A stretch of 64,000 nt of DNA from Alicycliphilus denitrificans K601. GTDB lineage: Bacteria > Pseudomonadota > Gammaproteobacteria > Burkholderiales > Burkholderiaceae_C. The notes under the pieces were generated by a model. It did not search any database. It worked only from the letters and a program-made list of their open reading frames with translations, and was not told where the DNA came from. The DNA lies in assembly GCF_000204645.1 (NCBI RefSeq), contig NC_015422.1:620001-684000 (forward strand), given 5' to 3'. The translations under genes were made by a program, and so were the position numbers. Shown in pieces: positions 27,765 to 36,108 of the stretch (positions are counted from its first letter, which is position 1; each line of letters opens with the position of its first letter).

Positions 27765-28589
27765 ATGGGCGTGAGCGTCAATCGGCCGGGGGCTTTACAG
27801 CAGGCGTCGTCGGGACGCGCGCAGCACGCCTGGGTGTTGTGGCGCTATTGGATGCTGCGCGAATTCAAGACGCGTTATGCGGGCTCCGTCCTGGGTCTGT
27901 CCTGGGCCTTCGTGCAGCCGCTGGCCACGCTGGCGATCTTTTACGTGCTTTTTGGCATGGTACTGGCGGTGCGCGTACCGGGGCTGGATCTTGCCAACGG
28001 CTACCTGTTGCACCTGCTGGCGGGCTTGGCCGTGTGGCTGCCGTTCACGGATGCCATAGGCCGGGGCGTGGGCTGCCTGGCAGCCTACGAGGATTTTTTG
28101 CGCAAGCAACCCATGCCGGCCGAGATCCTGCCTGCGGTAGCCGTCGGAGGCAGTCTGTTGGTGATGGCCATAGGCTACGCCTTGTTCCTGGTGCTCAGCC
28201 TCACGCAGGGGGCGCCGCTGCGGGCCACTTGGGCTTGGCTACCGTTGCTGGTGTTGGCTCAGGTGGCGTTGACGTTCGGCCTGACGCTGCTCCTGAGCAT
28301 GGCGCATTTTTTGTGGCGCGACGTGGGTTCGATCGTGGCCTTTGCGTTGCAGCTGTGGTTCTACCTGACGCCGGTGGTCTACCCGCTGGCGCAGGTGCCC
28401 GAGCGCTTTCACGTCTGGTATCTGCTCAATCCGGTGGCCTGCCTGGTGCTGGCTGTGGAGTGGGCGGCGCTGGGCATGGCCATGCCTGGGGGCACGCTGT
28501 GGGCTCTGCTGGCCTGGACTCTACTGCTGGGTGGAGGGGGCTGGTGGTTCTTCCGCTCGATGAAGGCAGCACTGGGTGAGGCGCTGTAA
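27765..28589 (+). CDS. wzm: Polysaccharide ABC exporter permease Wzm
   Basis: 274-residue ABC-2 type permease with six predicted membrane spans. The N-terminal WRYWMLREFKTRYAGSVLGLSWAFVQPLATLAIFY region is typical (two parts: LREFKTRYAGSVLG and FVQPLATLAIFYVLFG). LWFYLTPVVYPLAQVP precedes the last spans. With the downstream Wzt it would export a lipid-linked polysaccharide across the inner membrane. The start at 27765 is supported by GAGG five bases upstream; ATG 27726 would add 13 residues. The wzt start overlaps its stop (TAATG). Confidence 0.9.
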   Translation: MGVSVNRPGALQQASSGRAQHAWVLWRYWMLREFKTRYAGSVLGLSWAFVQPLATLAIFYVLFGMVLAVRVPGLDLANGYLLHLLAGLAVWLPFTDAIGRGVGCLAAYEDFLRKQPMPAEILPAVAVGGSLLVMAIGYALFLVLSLTQGAPLRATWAWLPLLVLAQVALTFGLTLLLSMAHFLWRDVGSIVAFALQLWFYLTPVVYPLAQVPERFHVWYLLNPVACLVLAVEWAALGMAMPGGTLWALLAWTLLLGGGGWWFFRSMKAALGEAL

Positions 28590-29809
28590 TGGCCATCGCG
28601 TTCAAGAACATAGAAAAGCACTATGCGGTGTATGCACGCCCGCAGGACAGGCTGTGGGAGTGGGTGACCGGGCGCCAGCGCCACCGCGTGCACGTGGCGC
28701 TGGCGGGCATCGACTTCGAGGTGCGGCCGGGCGAGACCTTTGGCCTGATCGGCGAGAACGGCGCGGGCAAGAGCACCTTGCTGAAGATCGCGGCAGGCAC
28801 CATCCGCCCCACGCGGGGCGAGGTCATGCGCCAGGGACGGGTGGCGGCGCTGCTGGAACTCGGGGCGGGCTTTCACCCCGAAGAGTCGGGGCAGGACAAC
28901 ATTCGCTTCATGGCGGCGCTGCATGGCCTGGAGGGGGAGGCGTTGGAGGATTTCGCGGCGCGGGCGACGGAGTTCTCCGAGCTTTCCGCCGAAACTCTGC
29001 AGCGGCCCGTGAAGACCTATTCGTCGGGCATGTTCATGCGGCTGGCGTTCGCGGCGGCGACGGCCATCGAGCCGGAGGTGCTGATCGTGGACGAGGCGCT
29101 GTCGGTTGGTGACCTGCACTTCCAGAAAAAAAGCCTGAACCGCATCCTGGAACTGCGCGGGCGCGGTGCGACGGTGCTGTTTTGTTCGCACAACCTGTAC
29201 CAGGTGCGCAGCCTGTGCCAGCGCGCGGCCTGGATCCATGGCGGCCGCATAGAGGCGATCGGCCACACCGAGGACGTGGTCACGGCCTACGAGGCGCATG
29301 AGCGGCGGCGCTACGCCCATCTGCGTACCGATGCGCCGGACGCCGCGGTAGCGCCGACGCAGACGGCTGCGGCTCCGCCAGCGCACGCATCGGTGCCGGT
29401 GAAGATCATGCGCGTAGGCATCGAGACTGCCGACGGAATCAACCCTGCGCAGGTGGATTCGTTCCAGGACCTGACCCTGGAGATCGAGGTGGAGTCCTAT
29501 GGCGACGCACCATTCCATGTAGGGTTTGCCATCGTGCGGCCGGACAAGGACAACGTGTTTGGCAGCAGCACCCAGTTCCTCGGTTCCAGGCCGCCCATGC
29601 GCGGTGTGGGCCAGCATCGGGTGCGCGTGCGGTTTCCCCGTCTTCCGCTGCTGTCGGGCGAATACCTGTGGAGCGTGTACACGTTGGACGATTCTGGTCT
29701 GCAGGTGCTCGACATGGCGGAGCTGATCCAGCCTTTCACGGTGCTTAACCAGAAGCACCGCGAGTTCGGTCTGGTTTGGCTGGAGCACGAATGGCTGCAG
29801 GTGCAATGA
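28589..29809 (+). CDS. wzt: Polysaccharide ABC exporter ATPase Wzt with carbohydrate-binding tail
   Basis: 406-residue ATPase. The nucleotide-binding domain (about 1-250) has Walker A GENGAGKST (55-63), the signature YSSGMFMRLAFA and Walker B LIVDEALSVGD. A C-terminal beta-rich domain (about 270-406, VKIMRVGIETADGINPAQVDS... to EHEWLQVQ) is a Wzt_C-type domain. In the E. coli O8/O9a systems that domain recognises the capped non-reducing end of the finished polymer. Its presence implies that the exported glycan carries a terminal modification, consistent with the methyltransferase two genes downstream. Confidence 0.93.
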   Translation: MAIAFKNIEKHYAVYARPQDRLWEWVTGRQRHRVHVALAGIDFEVRPGETFGLIGENGAGKSTLLKIAAGTIRPTRGEVMRQGRVAALLELGAGFHPEESGQDNIRFMAALHGLEGEALEDFAARATEFSELSAETLQRPVKTYSSGMFMRLAFAAATAIEPEVLIVDEALSVGDLHFQKKSLNRILELRGRGATVLFCSHNLYQVRSLCQRAAWIHGGRIEAIGHTEDVVTAYEAHERRRYAHLRTDAPDAAVAPTQTAAAPPAHASVPVKIMRVGIETADGINPAQVDSFQDLTLEIEVESYGDAPFHVGFAIVRPDKDNVFGSSTQFLGSRPPMRGVGQHRVRVRFPRLPLLSGEYLWSVYTLDDSGLQVLDMAELIQPFTVLNQKHREFGLVWLEHEWLQVQ

Positions 29810-30702
29810 GTCGCGACTGGCGACTGGACTGGGCGTTCCCCGCACTGGGCCGCCTGCCCACCACTTTGCCCTGGCGGCTTGTGCATTGGCTGGGCCGCGA
29901 TGCGCCGGCCGTGCGGCGTGCGACCGAGCTTTTTTTGCAGCAGCGGTTCAGCCAGGTTTTTCTTGGAGCGACAGGGGAGCAGCACCGGCAATGGGCGCGT
30001 GCGCATCTGGACATGCTGGCCACGGAAATGCTGGACGCCGCGGCTTTGCACCGCCTGGGCGAGCCGGGTGGGCCGAGCATTACGCTGCAGGGCTGGGGGC
30101 ATGTGCAGACTCTGCAGCAACGCGGACAGGGATTCATTCTCGTGCTTAACCACTACGATCGCTTGCTCACCGCGGTGATCGCCCTGGGGCGCAGGGGGGT
30201 GGCGCTGAACATCCTGACCATGCCCGTCGTGGACAATCCGGGCCTGGGCGAGGCGCAGCGCGCTTTTCTGGTGAGGAAGATCGCCGCCACGACGCGGATT
30301 ACGGGGGGGCAGTGGCGTACATCGAGCGAGCCCTTGCGTCCGGTGCACGAAGGCCTGCGCAAGGGCCAGGGCTGGGTGATCCTGGCCGATGCCTGGAGCC
30401 CCGACTTTGCGCGCATGCGCGACCATGCGTTCCTGGGCGGGTACCTGCGTTTGCCCACAGGCATCGAGCGCTTGGCCGAGTCCACGGGGGCCGCCTTGCT
30501 GCATGCCTGCACGCGCAGTCTGGCGCCGGACAGGCTGGAGGTGGCGGTGGAGGCGTTGTCCGGCAGCCCGCAGGCCGCCATAGATGCCGTGATTCAGCGC
30601 CTGGACAGGGATGTGCGTGAGCGCCCCTGGGCTTGGTGGCATTGGGGTTTGTGGGACCAGATGTGGCGGCCAGCCGCGCAAGAGGGGGAGAGCAATGTCT
30701 GA
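29806..30702 (+). CDS. LpxL/HtrB-like lysophospholipid acyltransferase family protein
   Basis: 298-residue protein resembling the lipid A late acyltransferase superfamily. It has an N-terminal LPWRLVHWLGRD segment and the core GQGFILVLNHYDRLLTAV, followed by GWVILADAW. The H-x4-[DE] catalytic motif is not intact: after the His the residues are YDRLL, with Asp only two positions later. The start overlaps the wzt stop (ATGA) and the end overlaps the methyltransferase start by eight bases. It therefore belongs to the export operon and may acylate the glycolipid or a sugar. Function is inferred. Confidence 0.65.
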   Translation: MSRDWRLDWAFPALGRLPTTLPWRLVHWLGRDAPAVRRATELFLQQRFSQVFLGATGEQHRQWARAHLDMLATEMLDAAALHRLGEPGGPSITLQGWGHVQTLQQRGQGFILVLNHYDRLLTAVIALGRRGVALNILTMPVVDNPGLGEAQRAFLVRKIAATTRITGGQWRTSSEPLRPVHEGLRKGQGWVILADAWSPDFARMRDHAFLGGYLRLPTGIERLAESTGAALLHACTRSLAPDRLEVAVEALSGSPQAAIDAVIQRLDRDVRERPWAWWHWGLWDQMWRPAAQEGESNV

Positions 30703-31699
30703 CATAGAACGCTACGACTACGCCTTCGACCCCGAGGGCGATGCCTGGGCCGCGCGGCTCCTGCGCCGGGTGCCGGGCAGGGCCTCTGTACTCGAACTGG
30801 GGCCTGGCCCGGGGGCCATGACGCAGGTGCTGCGCGCGCGCGGGCAAGCGGTCACGGTGGTGGAGAATGACCCCGCTGCGCTGCAGGCGTTGCGGCCCCT
30901 GGGCGTGCAGGCCGTGGAGGCGGACCTGGACGGTCTGGCCTGGCTGGATGCGCTGCAGGGGCGGCGCTTCGGTGCCATCCTGGCATGTGATGTGCTGGAG
31001 CACTTGCGCTCCCCTGAACAGGTGCTCGAGGAGCTTGCCGGGCTGCTGGAGCCCATGGGCAGCCTGATCATCTCGCTGCCCAATATCGCCTATGCCGGCG
31101 TGGTGGCGGCCTTGCGCGCCGGTGTGTTCGACTATGCGGACAAGGGGCTGCTCGACCGCACCCACCTGCGTTTCTTCACCCGGCGCAGCATAGAGCAGCT
31201 ACTGATGGACTGCGGCTGGGTGCCGCTCGCTTGGGAGGCCAACCGGGTCCCCGTGGCACAGAGCGAATTTGCCTGGCACTGGGAAGCCATTCCTGATGCC
31301 TGGCGCCAGCATTTGCTTACGGGCTGGACTGATTTCGATGTGTATCAGTGGATGGTGGTCGCGGCGCCCGCGCGTGACTCGCGCGACTGGGAGATGGTGC
31401 AGGTGCGCGCCGAGGCCAGCCAGCTGCGCGCCCAGCTGCAGGCGCTGCAGCTGACGCATGCGACGGAACATGCCTCGTTGCTGGAGCATCAGAAGGCGTT
31501 TGGCGAGGCCCGGCAGCTGATTGCGCAGTTTGAGCAGGAACGGGACTCGCTGCGCCAGCAGGTGCAACAGCTGGCAACTGACAAGGCAGCACTGGAGCAG
31601 GCCTGCCAGGACACGCAAGAGACCTCGGCTCAGGAGCGTGCCGCCATAGGCGGGAGTTCCTGGCGCGCGCGCTTGGCTCGGCGGTTGGGCGTGGATTGA
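30695..31699 (+). CDS. SAM-dependent methyltransferase with C-terminal coiled coil
   Basis: 334-residue protein. Residues 1-225 form a class I methyltransferase: motif I VLELGPGPG (32-40), acidic ribose-binding E57 in VVENDP, ACDVLEHL, and SLPNIAYAGV. Residues about 230-318 are an uninterrupted heptad-rich coiled coil (QLRAQLQALQL, EQERDSLRQQVQQLATDK). The C-terminus SSWRARLARRLGVD is a basic amphipathic helix. A methyltransferase with a rod and a basic tail next to a Wzt with a binding domain resembles the chain-terminating WbdD system, though without its kinase domain. Substrate unknown. Confidence 0.8.
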   Translation: MSDIERYDYAFDPEGDAWAARLLRRVPGRASVLELGPGPGAMTQVLRARGQAVTVVENDPAALQALRPLGVQAVEADLDGLAWLDALQGRRFGAILACDVLEHLRSPEQVLEELAGLLEPMGSLIISLPNIAYAGVVAALRAGVFDYADKGLLDRTHLRFFTRRSIEQLLMDCGWVPLAWEANRVPVAQSEFAWHWEAIPDAWRQHLLTGWTDFDVYQWMVVAAPARDSRDWEMVQVRAEASQLRAQLQALQLTHATEHASLLEHQKAFGEARQLIAQFEQERDSLRQQVQQLATDKAALEQACQDTQETSAQERAAIGGSSWRARLARRLGVD

Positions 31700-31700
31700 C

Positions 31701-32360
31701 ATGAGGCAACGGACTATGAGGAAGGTGCGCGCGGCTTGCACACTGGTGCTGCTCGCAGGAGCTTGGGTAGCTGCTGCCCAGGCACAGACCGTCTGGCAGT
31801 TCGTGGACCGCGATGGCGTGACGCACATGGGTAACGTGCCGCCTCCGGCGCCGCGCGGCGTGATTTGGATCGAGGGCGTGGGCTCCGCTACGCCCGCAGG
31901 GCAGTCCAAGTCGGGCAACACCCAGGCGGCCAAGCTGCCCGGATATGCGGCGGCACAGCCGCTGCTGGAAGAGGCTGCACGTGCGCAGGCGCTGGAGCCC
32001 GCGCTGGTCATCGCCGTGGCGGCAGCGGAGTCGGGCTTTAACGCCGATGCGGTGTCACGCAAGGGAGCTCTGGGCCTGATGCAGGTCATGCCGGCCACGG
32101 CGGAGCGCTATGGAGTGGCGGGGCGTTCCGGCACGGATGGCCGCCACGCGGTGATGGAGCCCAAGCTCAATGTCCAGGTAGGTAGCCGCTACCTGGCGGA
32201 TCTGCTGCGCATGTTCGATGGCGACAAAGAGTTGGCCCTGGCGGCTTACAACGCGGGCGAGGGCGCCGTCGTCAAGCATGGCAGGCGCATCCCGCCCTAC
32301 CCCGAAACGCGGCAGTACGTGGACAAAGTCATGCGTCTATACCAGACGCTGGTGCGATAG
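31701..32360 (+). CDS. Lytic transglycosylase, SLT domain (with DUF4124-like N-terminus)
   Basis: 219-residue secreted peptidoglycan lyase. A signal peptide (about 1-29, ending AAAQAQ) is followed by a DUF4124-like strand VWQFVDRDGVTHMGN. The SLT domain has the catalytic Glu in VAAAESGFNADAVS, then GLMQVMPATAERYGV and LALAAYNAGEGAV. ATG 31701 is used; ATG 31716 is also possible and has GAGG at nine bases. It sits inside the polysaccharide cluster, where it may open the cell wall for envelope assembly. Confidence 0.88.
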   Translation: MRQRTMRKVRAACTLVLLAGAWVAAAQAQTVWQFVDRDGVTHMGNVPPPAPRGVIWIEGVGSATPAGQSKSGNTQAAKLPGYAAAQPLLEEAARAQALEPALVIAVAAAESGFNADAVSRKGALGLMQVMPATAERYGVAGRSGTDGRHAVMEPKLNVQVGSRYLADLLRMFDGDKELALAAYNAGEGAVVKHGRRIPPYPETRQYVDKVMRLYQTLVR

Positions 32361-32393
32361 GCTAGGCATCGGGGCAGCTACCATCAGGCCTTC

Positions 32394-33494
32394 ATGATCT
32401 GGCTTTCCTTCGTCGCTTTTCTGAGCTCCGTGCTGGCTGCTGCGGGCGTGCTGCGCTGGGCGCAGGATCATGCGGCCAACTATGGGCGCGCGGTGCCCCA
32501 GCGGTTTCATTACGGTGACGTGCCGCGTCTGGGCGGGCTGGCCATGCTGGTGGGCATAGCGCTGAGTTGGGGACTGGGGCGTTTGACGACGGCGATGGGC
32601 GATTCCTCTTCGCTGCGCATGGATAGCTGGGTGCTGTGGTGGCTGCTTGCACTGATGCCGGCCGTGGTAGGCGGCATGGTGGAGGACGTGACCCAGCGCC
32701 TGGCGCCACGCTTTCGCCTGCTTTTGTCTCTGCTGACGGCGGTGTTGGCCGTGAGCATGCTCGGCCTGCAGCTTCCACGGCTGGACCTGCCCTGGCTGGA
32801 TGCGCTGCTGGCGACTGCGCCCTGGCTGGGCGTGGGCATTGCACTGTTGGCGGTGACGGGCCTGCCCCATGCCTTCAACATCATCGATGGCTACAACGGC
32901 CTGGCCGGCATGGTGGCCATCATCGTCTGCCTAGCGCTGGCCCATGTGGCGCTGCAGGTGGGCGACCGGGGGCTGGCGGCGGTGCTGGTGTCCACGGCAG
33001 CGGCGACGGGAGGCTTCCTGGTTTGGAATTACCCGCGCGGCATGCTGTTTGCCGGTGATGGCGGAGCCTATATTTGGGGGGGGGTGATTGCACTGGCCAG
33101 CCTGAGCCTGGTGCAGCGCAATCCCCAAGTGTCGCCCTGGTTCCCCATGCTGCTGCTGATCTACCCCGTGTGGGAGACGGTGTTCTCCATGTACCGCAAG
33201 CTGGTGCGCGGCGTGTCGCCGGGCGTGGCCGATGCGCTGCATTTTCACCAACTGATTTACAGGCGCATAGTGCGCCGCGTGCTGCATGGCGACGCAGCCA
33301 GGCGCATGCTCAAGCGCAACAATCGTACTTCCCCCTATCTGTGGGCATTCACGCTGCTCACGGTGGTCCCGGCGGTGCTGTTCTGGCGCTATACGCCGGT
33401 GCTGATAGGGTTCTGCCTGCTGTTCATGGTGCTGTACGTGATGGCGTACCTGGCCATCATCCGCTTCAAGGTGCCGGGCTGGCTGCAGCCGTGA
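32394..33494 (+). CDS. WecA-like polyprenyl-phosphate sugar-1-phosphate transferase
   Basis: 366-residue polytopic membrane protein of the MraY/WecA superfamily, about ten membrane spans. Conserved loops seen are VPRLGGLAML, the Mg-binding acidic GMVEDVTQRL, NIIDGYNGLAGM, GMLFAGDGGAY and the C-terminal His motif HFHQLIYRRI. The enzyme would start glycan synthesis by moving HexNAc-1-phosphate onto undecaprenyl phosphate on the cytoplasmic side. It is last in the polysaccharide block. Donor sugar cannot be told from sequence. Confidence 0.88.
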   Translation: MIWLSFVAFLSSVLAAAGVLRWAQDHAANYGRAVPQRFHYGDVPRLGGLAMLVGIALSWGLGRLTTAMGDSSSLRMDSWVLWWLLALMPAVVGGMVEDVTQRLAPRFRLLLSLLTAVLAVSMLGLQLPRLDLPWLDALLATAPWLGVGIALLAVTGLPHAFNIIDGYNGLAGMVAIIVCLALAHVALQVGDRGLAAVLVSTAAATGGFLVWNYPRGMLFAGDGGAYIWGGVIALASLSLVQRNPQVSPWFPMLLLIYPVWETVFSMYRKLVRGVSPGVADALHFHQLIYRRIVRRVLHGDAARRMLKRNNRTSPYLWAFTLLTVVPAVLFWRYTPVLIGFCLLFMVLYVMAYLAIIRFKVPGWLQP

Positions 33495-33501
33495 GGGTGC
33501 A

Positions 33502-33522
33502 GGCTGCGGCACAATCGCAGCC
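33502..33522 (+). terminator. Hairpin between the WecA-like gene and argB
   Basis: GGCTGCG and CGCAGCC are perfect 7-base arms with a GCACAAT loop, seven bases after the stop of the WecA-like gene. There is no T-run, so termination is uncertain. Confidence 0.4.
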
Positions 33523-33554
33523 ACCTGTTCTGCTTTCGCTGGACCATTTTTGCC

Positions 33555-34445
33555 ATGACCGATCTACTTTCCATCGCTCCGCGCGACAAGGCCGAAATCC
33601 TGGCCCAGGCGCTGCCCTACATCCGCAAGTTCCATGGCAAGACCATGGTCATCAAGTACGGCGGCAATGCCATGACCGACCCGGAGCTGCAGCAGGACTT
33701 TGCCGAGGACGTGGTGCTGCTCAAGCTGGTGGGCATCAACCCGGTGGTGGTGCATGGCGGCGGCCCGCAGATCGAGCAGGCGCTGAACCGCCTGGGCAAG
33801 AAGGGCGAGTTCATCCAGGGCATGCGCGTGACGGACGCCGAGACCATGGAGGTGGTCGAGTGGGTGCTGGCGGGCGAGGTGCAACAGGACATCGTCGGTC
33901 TGATCCACCACGCGGGTGGCAAGGCCGTGGGTCTGACGGGGCGCGACGGCGGCATGATCCGCGCCAGGAAGCTCAAGATGCTGGACAACAAGGATCCGAG
34001 CATCGAGTACGACGTGGGCCAGGTGGGTGACATCGTGGCCATCGACCCGAGCGTGGTCAAGGCGCTGCAGGACGATGCCTTCATCCCCGTCATCAGCCCC
34101 ATCGGTTTCGGTGAGGAGAACGAGAGCTACAACATCAACGCCGACGTGGTGGCCAGCAAGCTGGCCACGGTGCTGCAGGCGGAAAAGCTGGTGATGCTGA
34201 CCAACATTCCCGGCGTGCTCGACAAGAACGGGCAGTTGCTGGCCGAGCTGACGCCGCAGCAGATCGACGCGCTGATTGCCGATGGCACGATCTCTGGCGG
34301 CATGCTGCCCAAGCTCGCCGGTGCGATCGACGCGGCCAAGGCGGGCGTGAACGCGGTGCACGTGGTCGATGGCCGAGTGCCGCATTCCATGCTGCTGGAA
34401 ATACTGACGGACCAAGCTTACGGCACCATGATCCGAAGCCACTGA
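33555..34445 (+). CDS. argB: Acetylglutamate kinase
   Basis: 296-residue amino-acid kinase that phosphorylates N-acetylglutamate, second step of arginine synthesis. Signatures are [56 protein letters not shown] and the C-terminal [18 protein letters not shown]. An N-terminal helical extension (about 1-25) is the kind found in arginine-sensitive hexameric enzymes. slmA follows after 182 bases, a pairing common in this family. Confidence 0.97.
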   Translation: MTDLLSIAPRDKAEILAQALPYIRKFHGKTMVIKYGGNAMTDPELQQDFAEDVVLLKLVGINPVVVHGGGPQIEQALNRLGKKGEFIQGMRVTDAETMEVVEWVLAGEVQQDIVGLIHHAGGKAVGLTGRDGGMIRARKLKMLDNKDPSIEYDVGQVGDIVAIDPSVVKALQDDAFIPVISPIGFGEENESYNINADVVASKLATVLQAEKLVMLTNIPGVLDKNGQLLAELTPQQIDALIADGTISGGMLPKLAGAIDAAKAGVNAVHVVDGRVPHSMLLEILTDQAYGTMIRSH

Positions 34446-34627
34446 GGCGTTTTGTCGCCTTGCACGGGCCCGGTTTAGGGCGTGCACCACCAAGGCGTTC
34501 ATCGGGCGCAACCGCTCATCGGGGCTTTCGATCCCGATGGGTGGTTGCGCATTTGCCACGGTTGTCGATTGCCCTGGTGGGGTCATTACTACGGCATGCG
34601 AGAATCAATTGCATACAATTGTTTCAT

Positions 34628-35263
34628 ATGTCTGACTCCTCGCCCGACTCTTCCGTGCCCGGTGACGCTCCGGCATCCCGCCGCCGCCTGCGGCCCGGCG
34701 AGCGGCGCGAGCAGATCCTGCACGCGCTGGCGGCCATGCTGGAGCAGCCGGGTGCCGAGCGCATCACCACGGCCGCGCTGGCGCGCCGGTTGGACGTGAG
34801 CGAGGCGGCGCTGTACCGCCACTTCGCCAGCAAGGCGCAGATGTTCGAGGGGCTGATCGACTTCATCGAACACAGCGTCTTCACGCTGGTGCGCCAGATC
34901 GTGGAGCATCCGGGCGAGGCCGGCGGCGCCCAGCGCGCGGCACGCGTCGCCGCCATGGTGCTGCAGTTCGGCGAGCGCAACCCCGGCATGGTGCGCGTGA
35001 TGGTGGGCGACGCGCTGGTGTTCGAGAACGAGCGCCTGCAGCAGCGCATGAACCTGTTCTTCGACAAGGTGGAGGCCACGCTGCGCCAATGCCTGCGGCC
35101 CGCGGCCGAAGCCGATGGCGAGGCCGCCCCCACGGTGCAGGCGCAGGTGCGCGCCGCGGCGCTGTGCGACCTGATCCGCGGGCGCCTGCAGCGCTATGCG
35201 CGCTCGGGCTTTCGCCGCCTGCCTACGGAGCACCTGGACGCCACCCTGGCGCTGCAGCTGTAA
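34628..35263 (+). CDS. slmA: Nucleoid occlusion factor SlmA (TetR family)
   Basis: 211-residue TetR-type protein. After a short disordered start, RPGERREQILHALAAMLEQ and the helix-turn-helix ALARRLDVSEAALYRHFASKAQMFEGLIDFIE are near-diagnostic for SlmA, which binds DNA and blocks FtsZ assembly over the nucleoid. The start at ATG 34628 lies right after an AT-rich stretch with TACAAT (34614-34619). If that is the -10 box, the transcript would begin almost at the start codon. In-frame sequence further upstream does not resemble the family. Confidence 0.9.
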   Translation: MSDSSPDSSVPGDAPASRRRLRPGERREQILHALAAMLEQPGAERITTAALARRLDVSEAALYRHFASKAQMFEGLIDFIEHSVFTLVRQIVEHPGEAGGAQRAARVAAMVLQFGERNPGMVRVMVGDALVFENERLQQRMNLFFDKVEATLRQCLRPAAEADGEAAPTVQAQVRAAALCDLIRGRLQRYARSGFRRLPTEHLDATLALQL

Positions 35264-35273
35264 ATCCCATATT

Positions 35274-35290
35274 CGCCAGCCCTGCTGGCG
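35274..35290 (+). terminator. Short hairpin after slmA
   Basis: CGCCAGC and GCTGGCG are perfect arms with a CCT loop, ten bases after the slmA stop. No T-run follows; a second small stem (GGGG-TTTA-CCCC) lies about 15 bases on. Weak candidate terminator. Confidence 0.35.
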
Positions 35291-35377
35291 GGGCTGGTCT
35301 AAGCTAGGGGTTTACCCCCGACGTATGTTCCGCATCCGCGGAAAGGCTGGCGCCGCCCGTTTGCTTCGTGCAAAATA

Positions 35378-35389
35378 GAACGATCGTTC
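35378..35389. promoter_or_regulatory. Probable TetR operator upstream of the fad genes
   Basis: GAACGATCGTTC is a perfect 12-base palindrome, extended by flanking A/T (AATAGAACGATCGTTCGTTT). It lies 16 bases before the TetR gene start. Its size and place fit an autoregulated TetR operator; the ligand may be an acyl-CoA, given the genes that follow. Confidence 0.6.
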
Positions 35390-35404
35390 GTTTTATTGCA
35401 CGCC

Positions 35405-36061
35405 ATGCCGGTATCGACTTCTTCACCCAAGACCGCCCGCGCGCCCCGCCGCGAGGGCAGGGCGCTGCACAAGGGGCGGCAGACCAAGGCCGCCATCGTG
35501 GACGCGGCCCTGGGGCTGGCCACGCACATTGGCCTGGAGGGCTTGTCCATCGGCGCGCTGGCCGATGTGACGGGCATGAGCAAGTCGGGCGTGTTTGCAC
35601 ACTTCGGCTCGCGCGAGGAGCTGCAGATCTCGGTGATCCGCGAATACCACGCGCGTTTCGAGCAGGAGGTTTTCTACCCCGCCATGGAGGCGCCGCGCGG
35701 CATTGCGCGGCTGCGCGCGATGTTCGACAACTGGATGAAGCGCACGTCGGTCGAGATCGACTCGGGCTGCATCTACATCAGCGGTGCCGTGGAGTTCGAC
35801 GATCGCGCGGGCCCGGTGCGCGACGCGCTGGCCAACTCGGTTCTGACCTGGCAGGCCGCCATGAAGCGCGCCATTGCGCAGTGCAAGGAGTGCGGCGAGA
35901 TACGTCCCGGCGTGAGCGAGGAGCAGATGCTGTTCGAGATCCACGGCCTGATCCTGGCGCTGCACTACGAGGCGCGCTTCTTGCACACGCCTGGCTCCAT
36001 GGAGCGTGCGAACACGGGCTTCGACAACATTCTGGCGCGCTACCGCGCCGACGGCGGCTGA
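35405..36061 (+). CDS. TetR family regulator of the beta-oxidation genes
   Basis: 218-residue TetR protein. The helix-turn-helix (about 25-70) includes RQTKAAIVDAALGLATHIG and VTGMSKSGVFAHFGSREEL. The C-terminal domain (SGCIYISGAVEFDDRAG) matches a subgroup often placed next to acyl-CoA dehydrogenase genes. ATG 35405 was chosen; an in-frame TTG nine bases earlier is less likely. The palindromic site just upstream and the fad genes just downstream (47 bases) suggest it represses them until fatty acyl-CoA is present. Confidence 0.88.
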   Translation: MPVSTSSPKTARAPRREGRALHKGRQTKAAIVDAALGLATHIGLEGLSIGALADVTGMSKSGVFAHFGSREELQISVIREYHARFEQEVFYPAMEAPRGIARLRAMFDNWMKRTSVEIDSGCIYISGAVEFDDRAGPVRDALANSVLTWQAAMKRAIAQCKECGEIRPGVSEEQMLFEIHGLILALHYEARFLHTPGSMERANTGFDNILARYRADGG

Positions 36062-36108
36062 ATACCGCGCACGCTTTCTTTTCCCACACCATTGCAGGAG
36101 TTCTCCCA

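Noticed and set aside
31701..33494. Phage or integrative-element signature (lytic enzyme next to foreign genes)
   Set aside because: No integrase, phage structural gene, attachment repeat or tRNA was found; the SLT enzyme is of chromosomal type.
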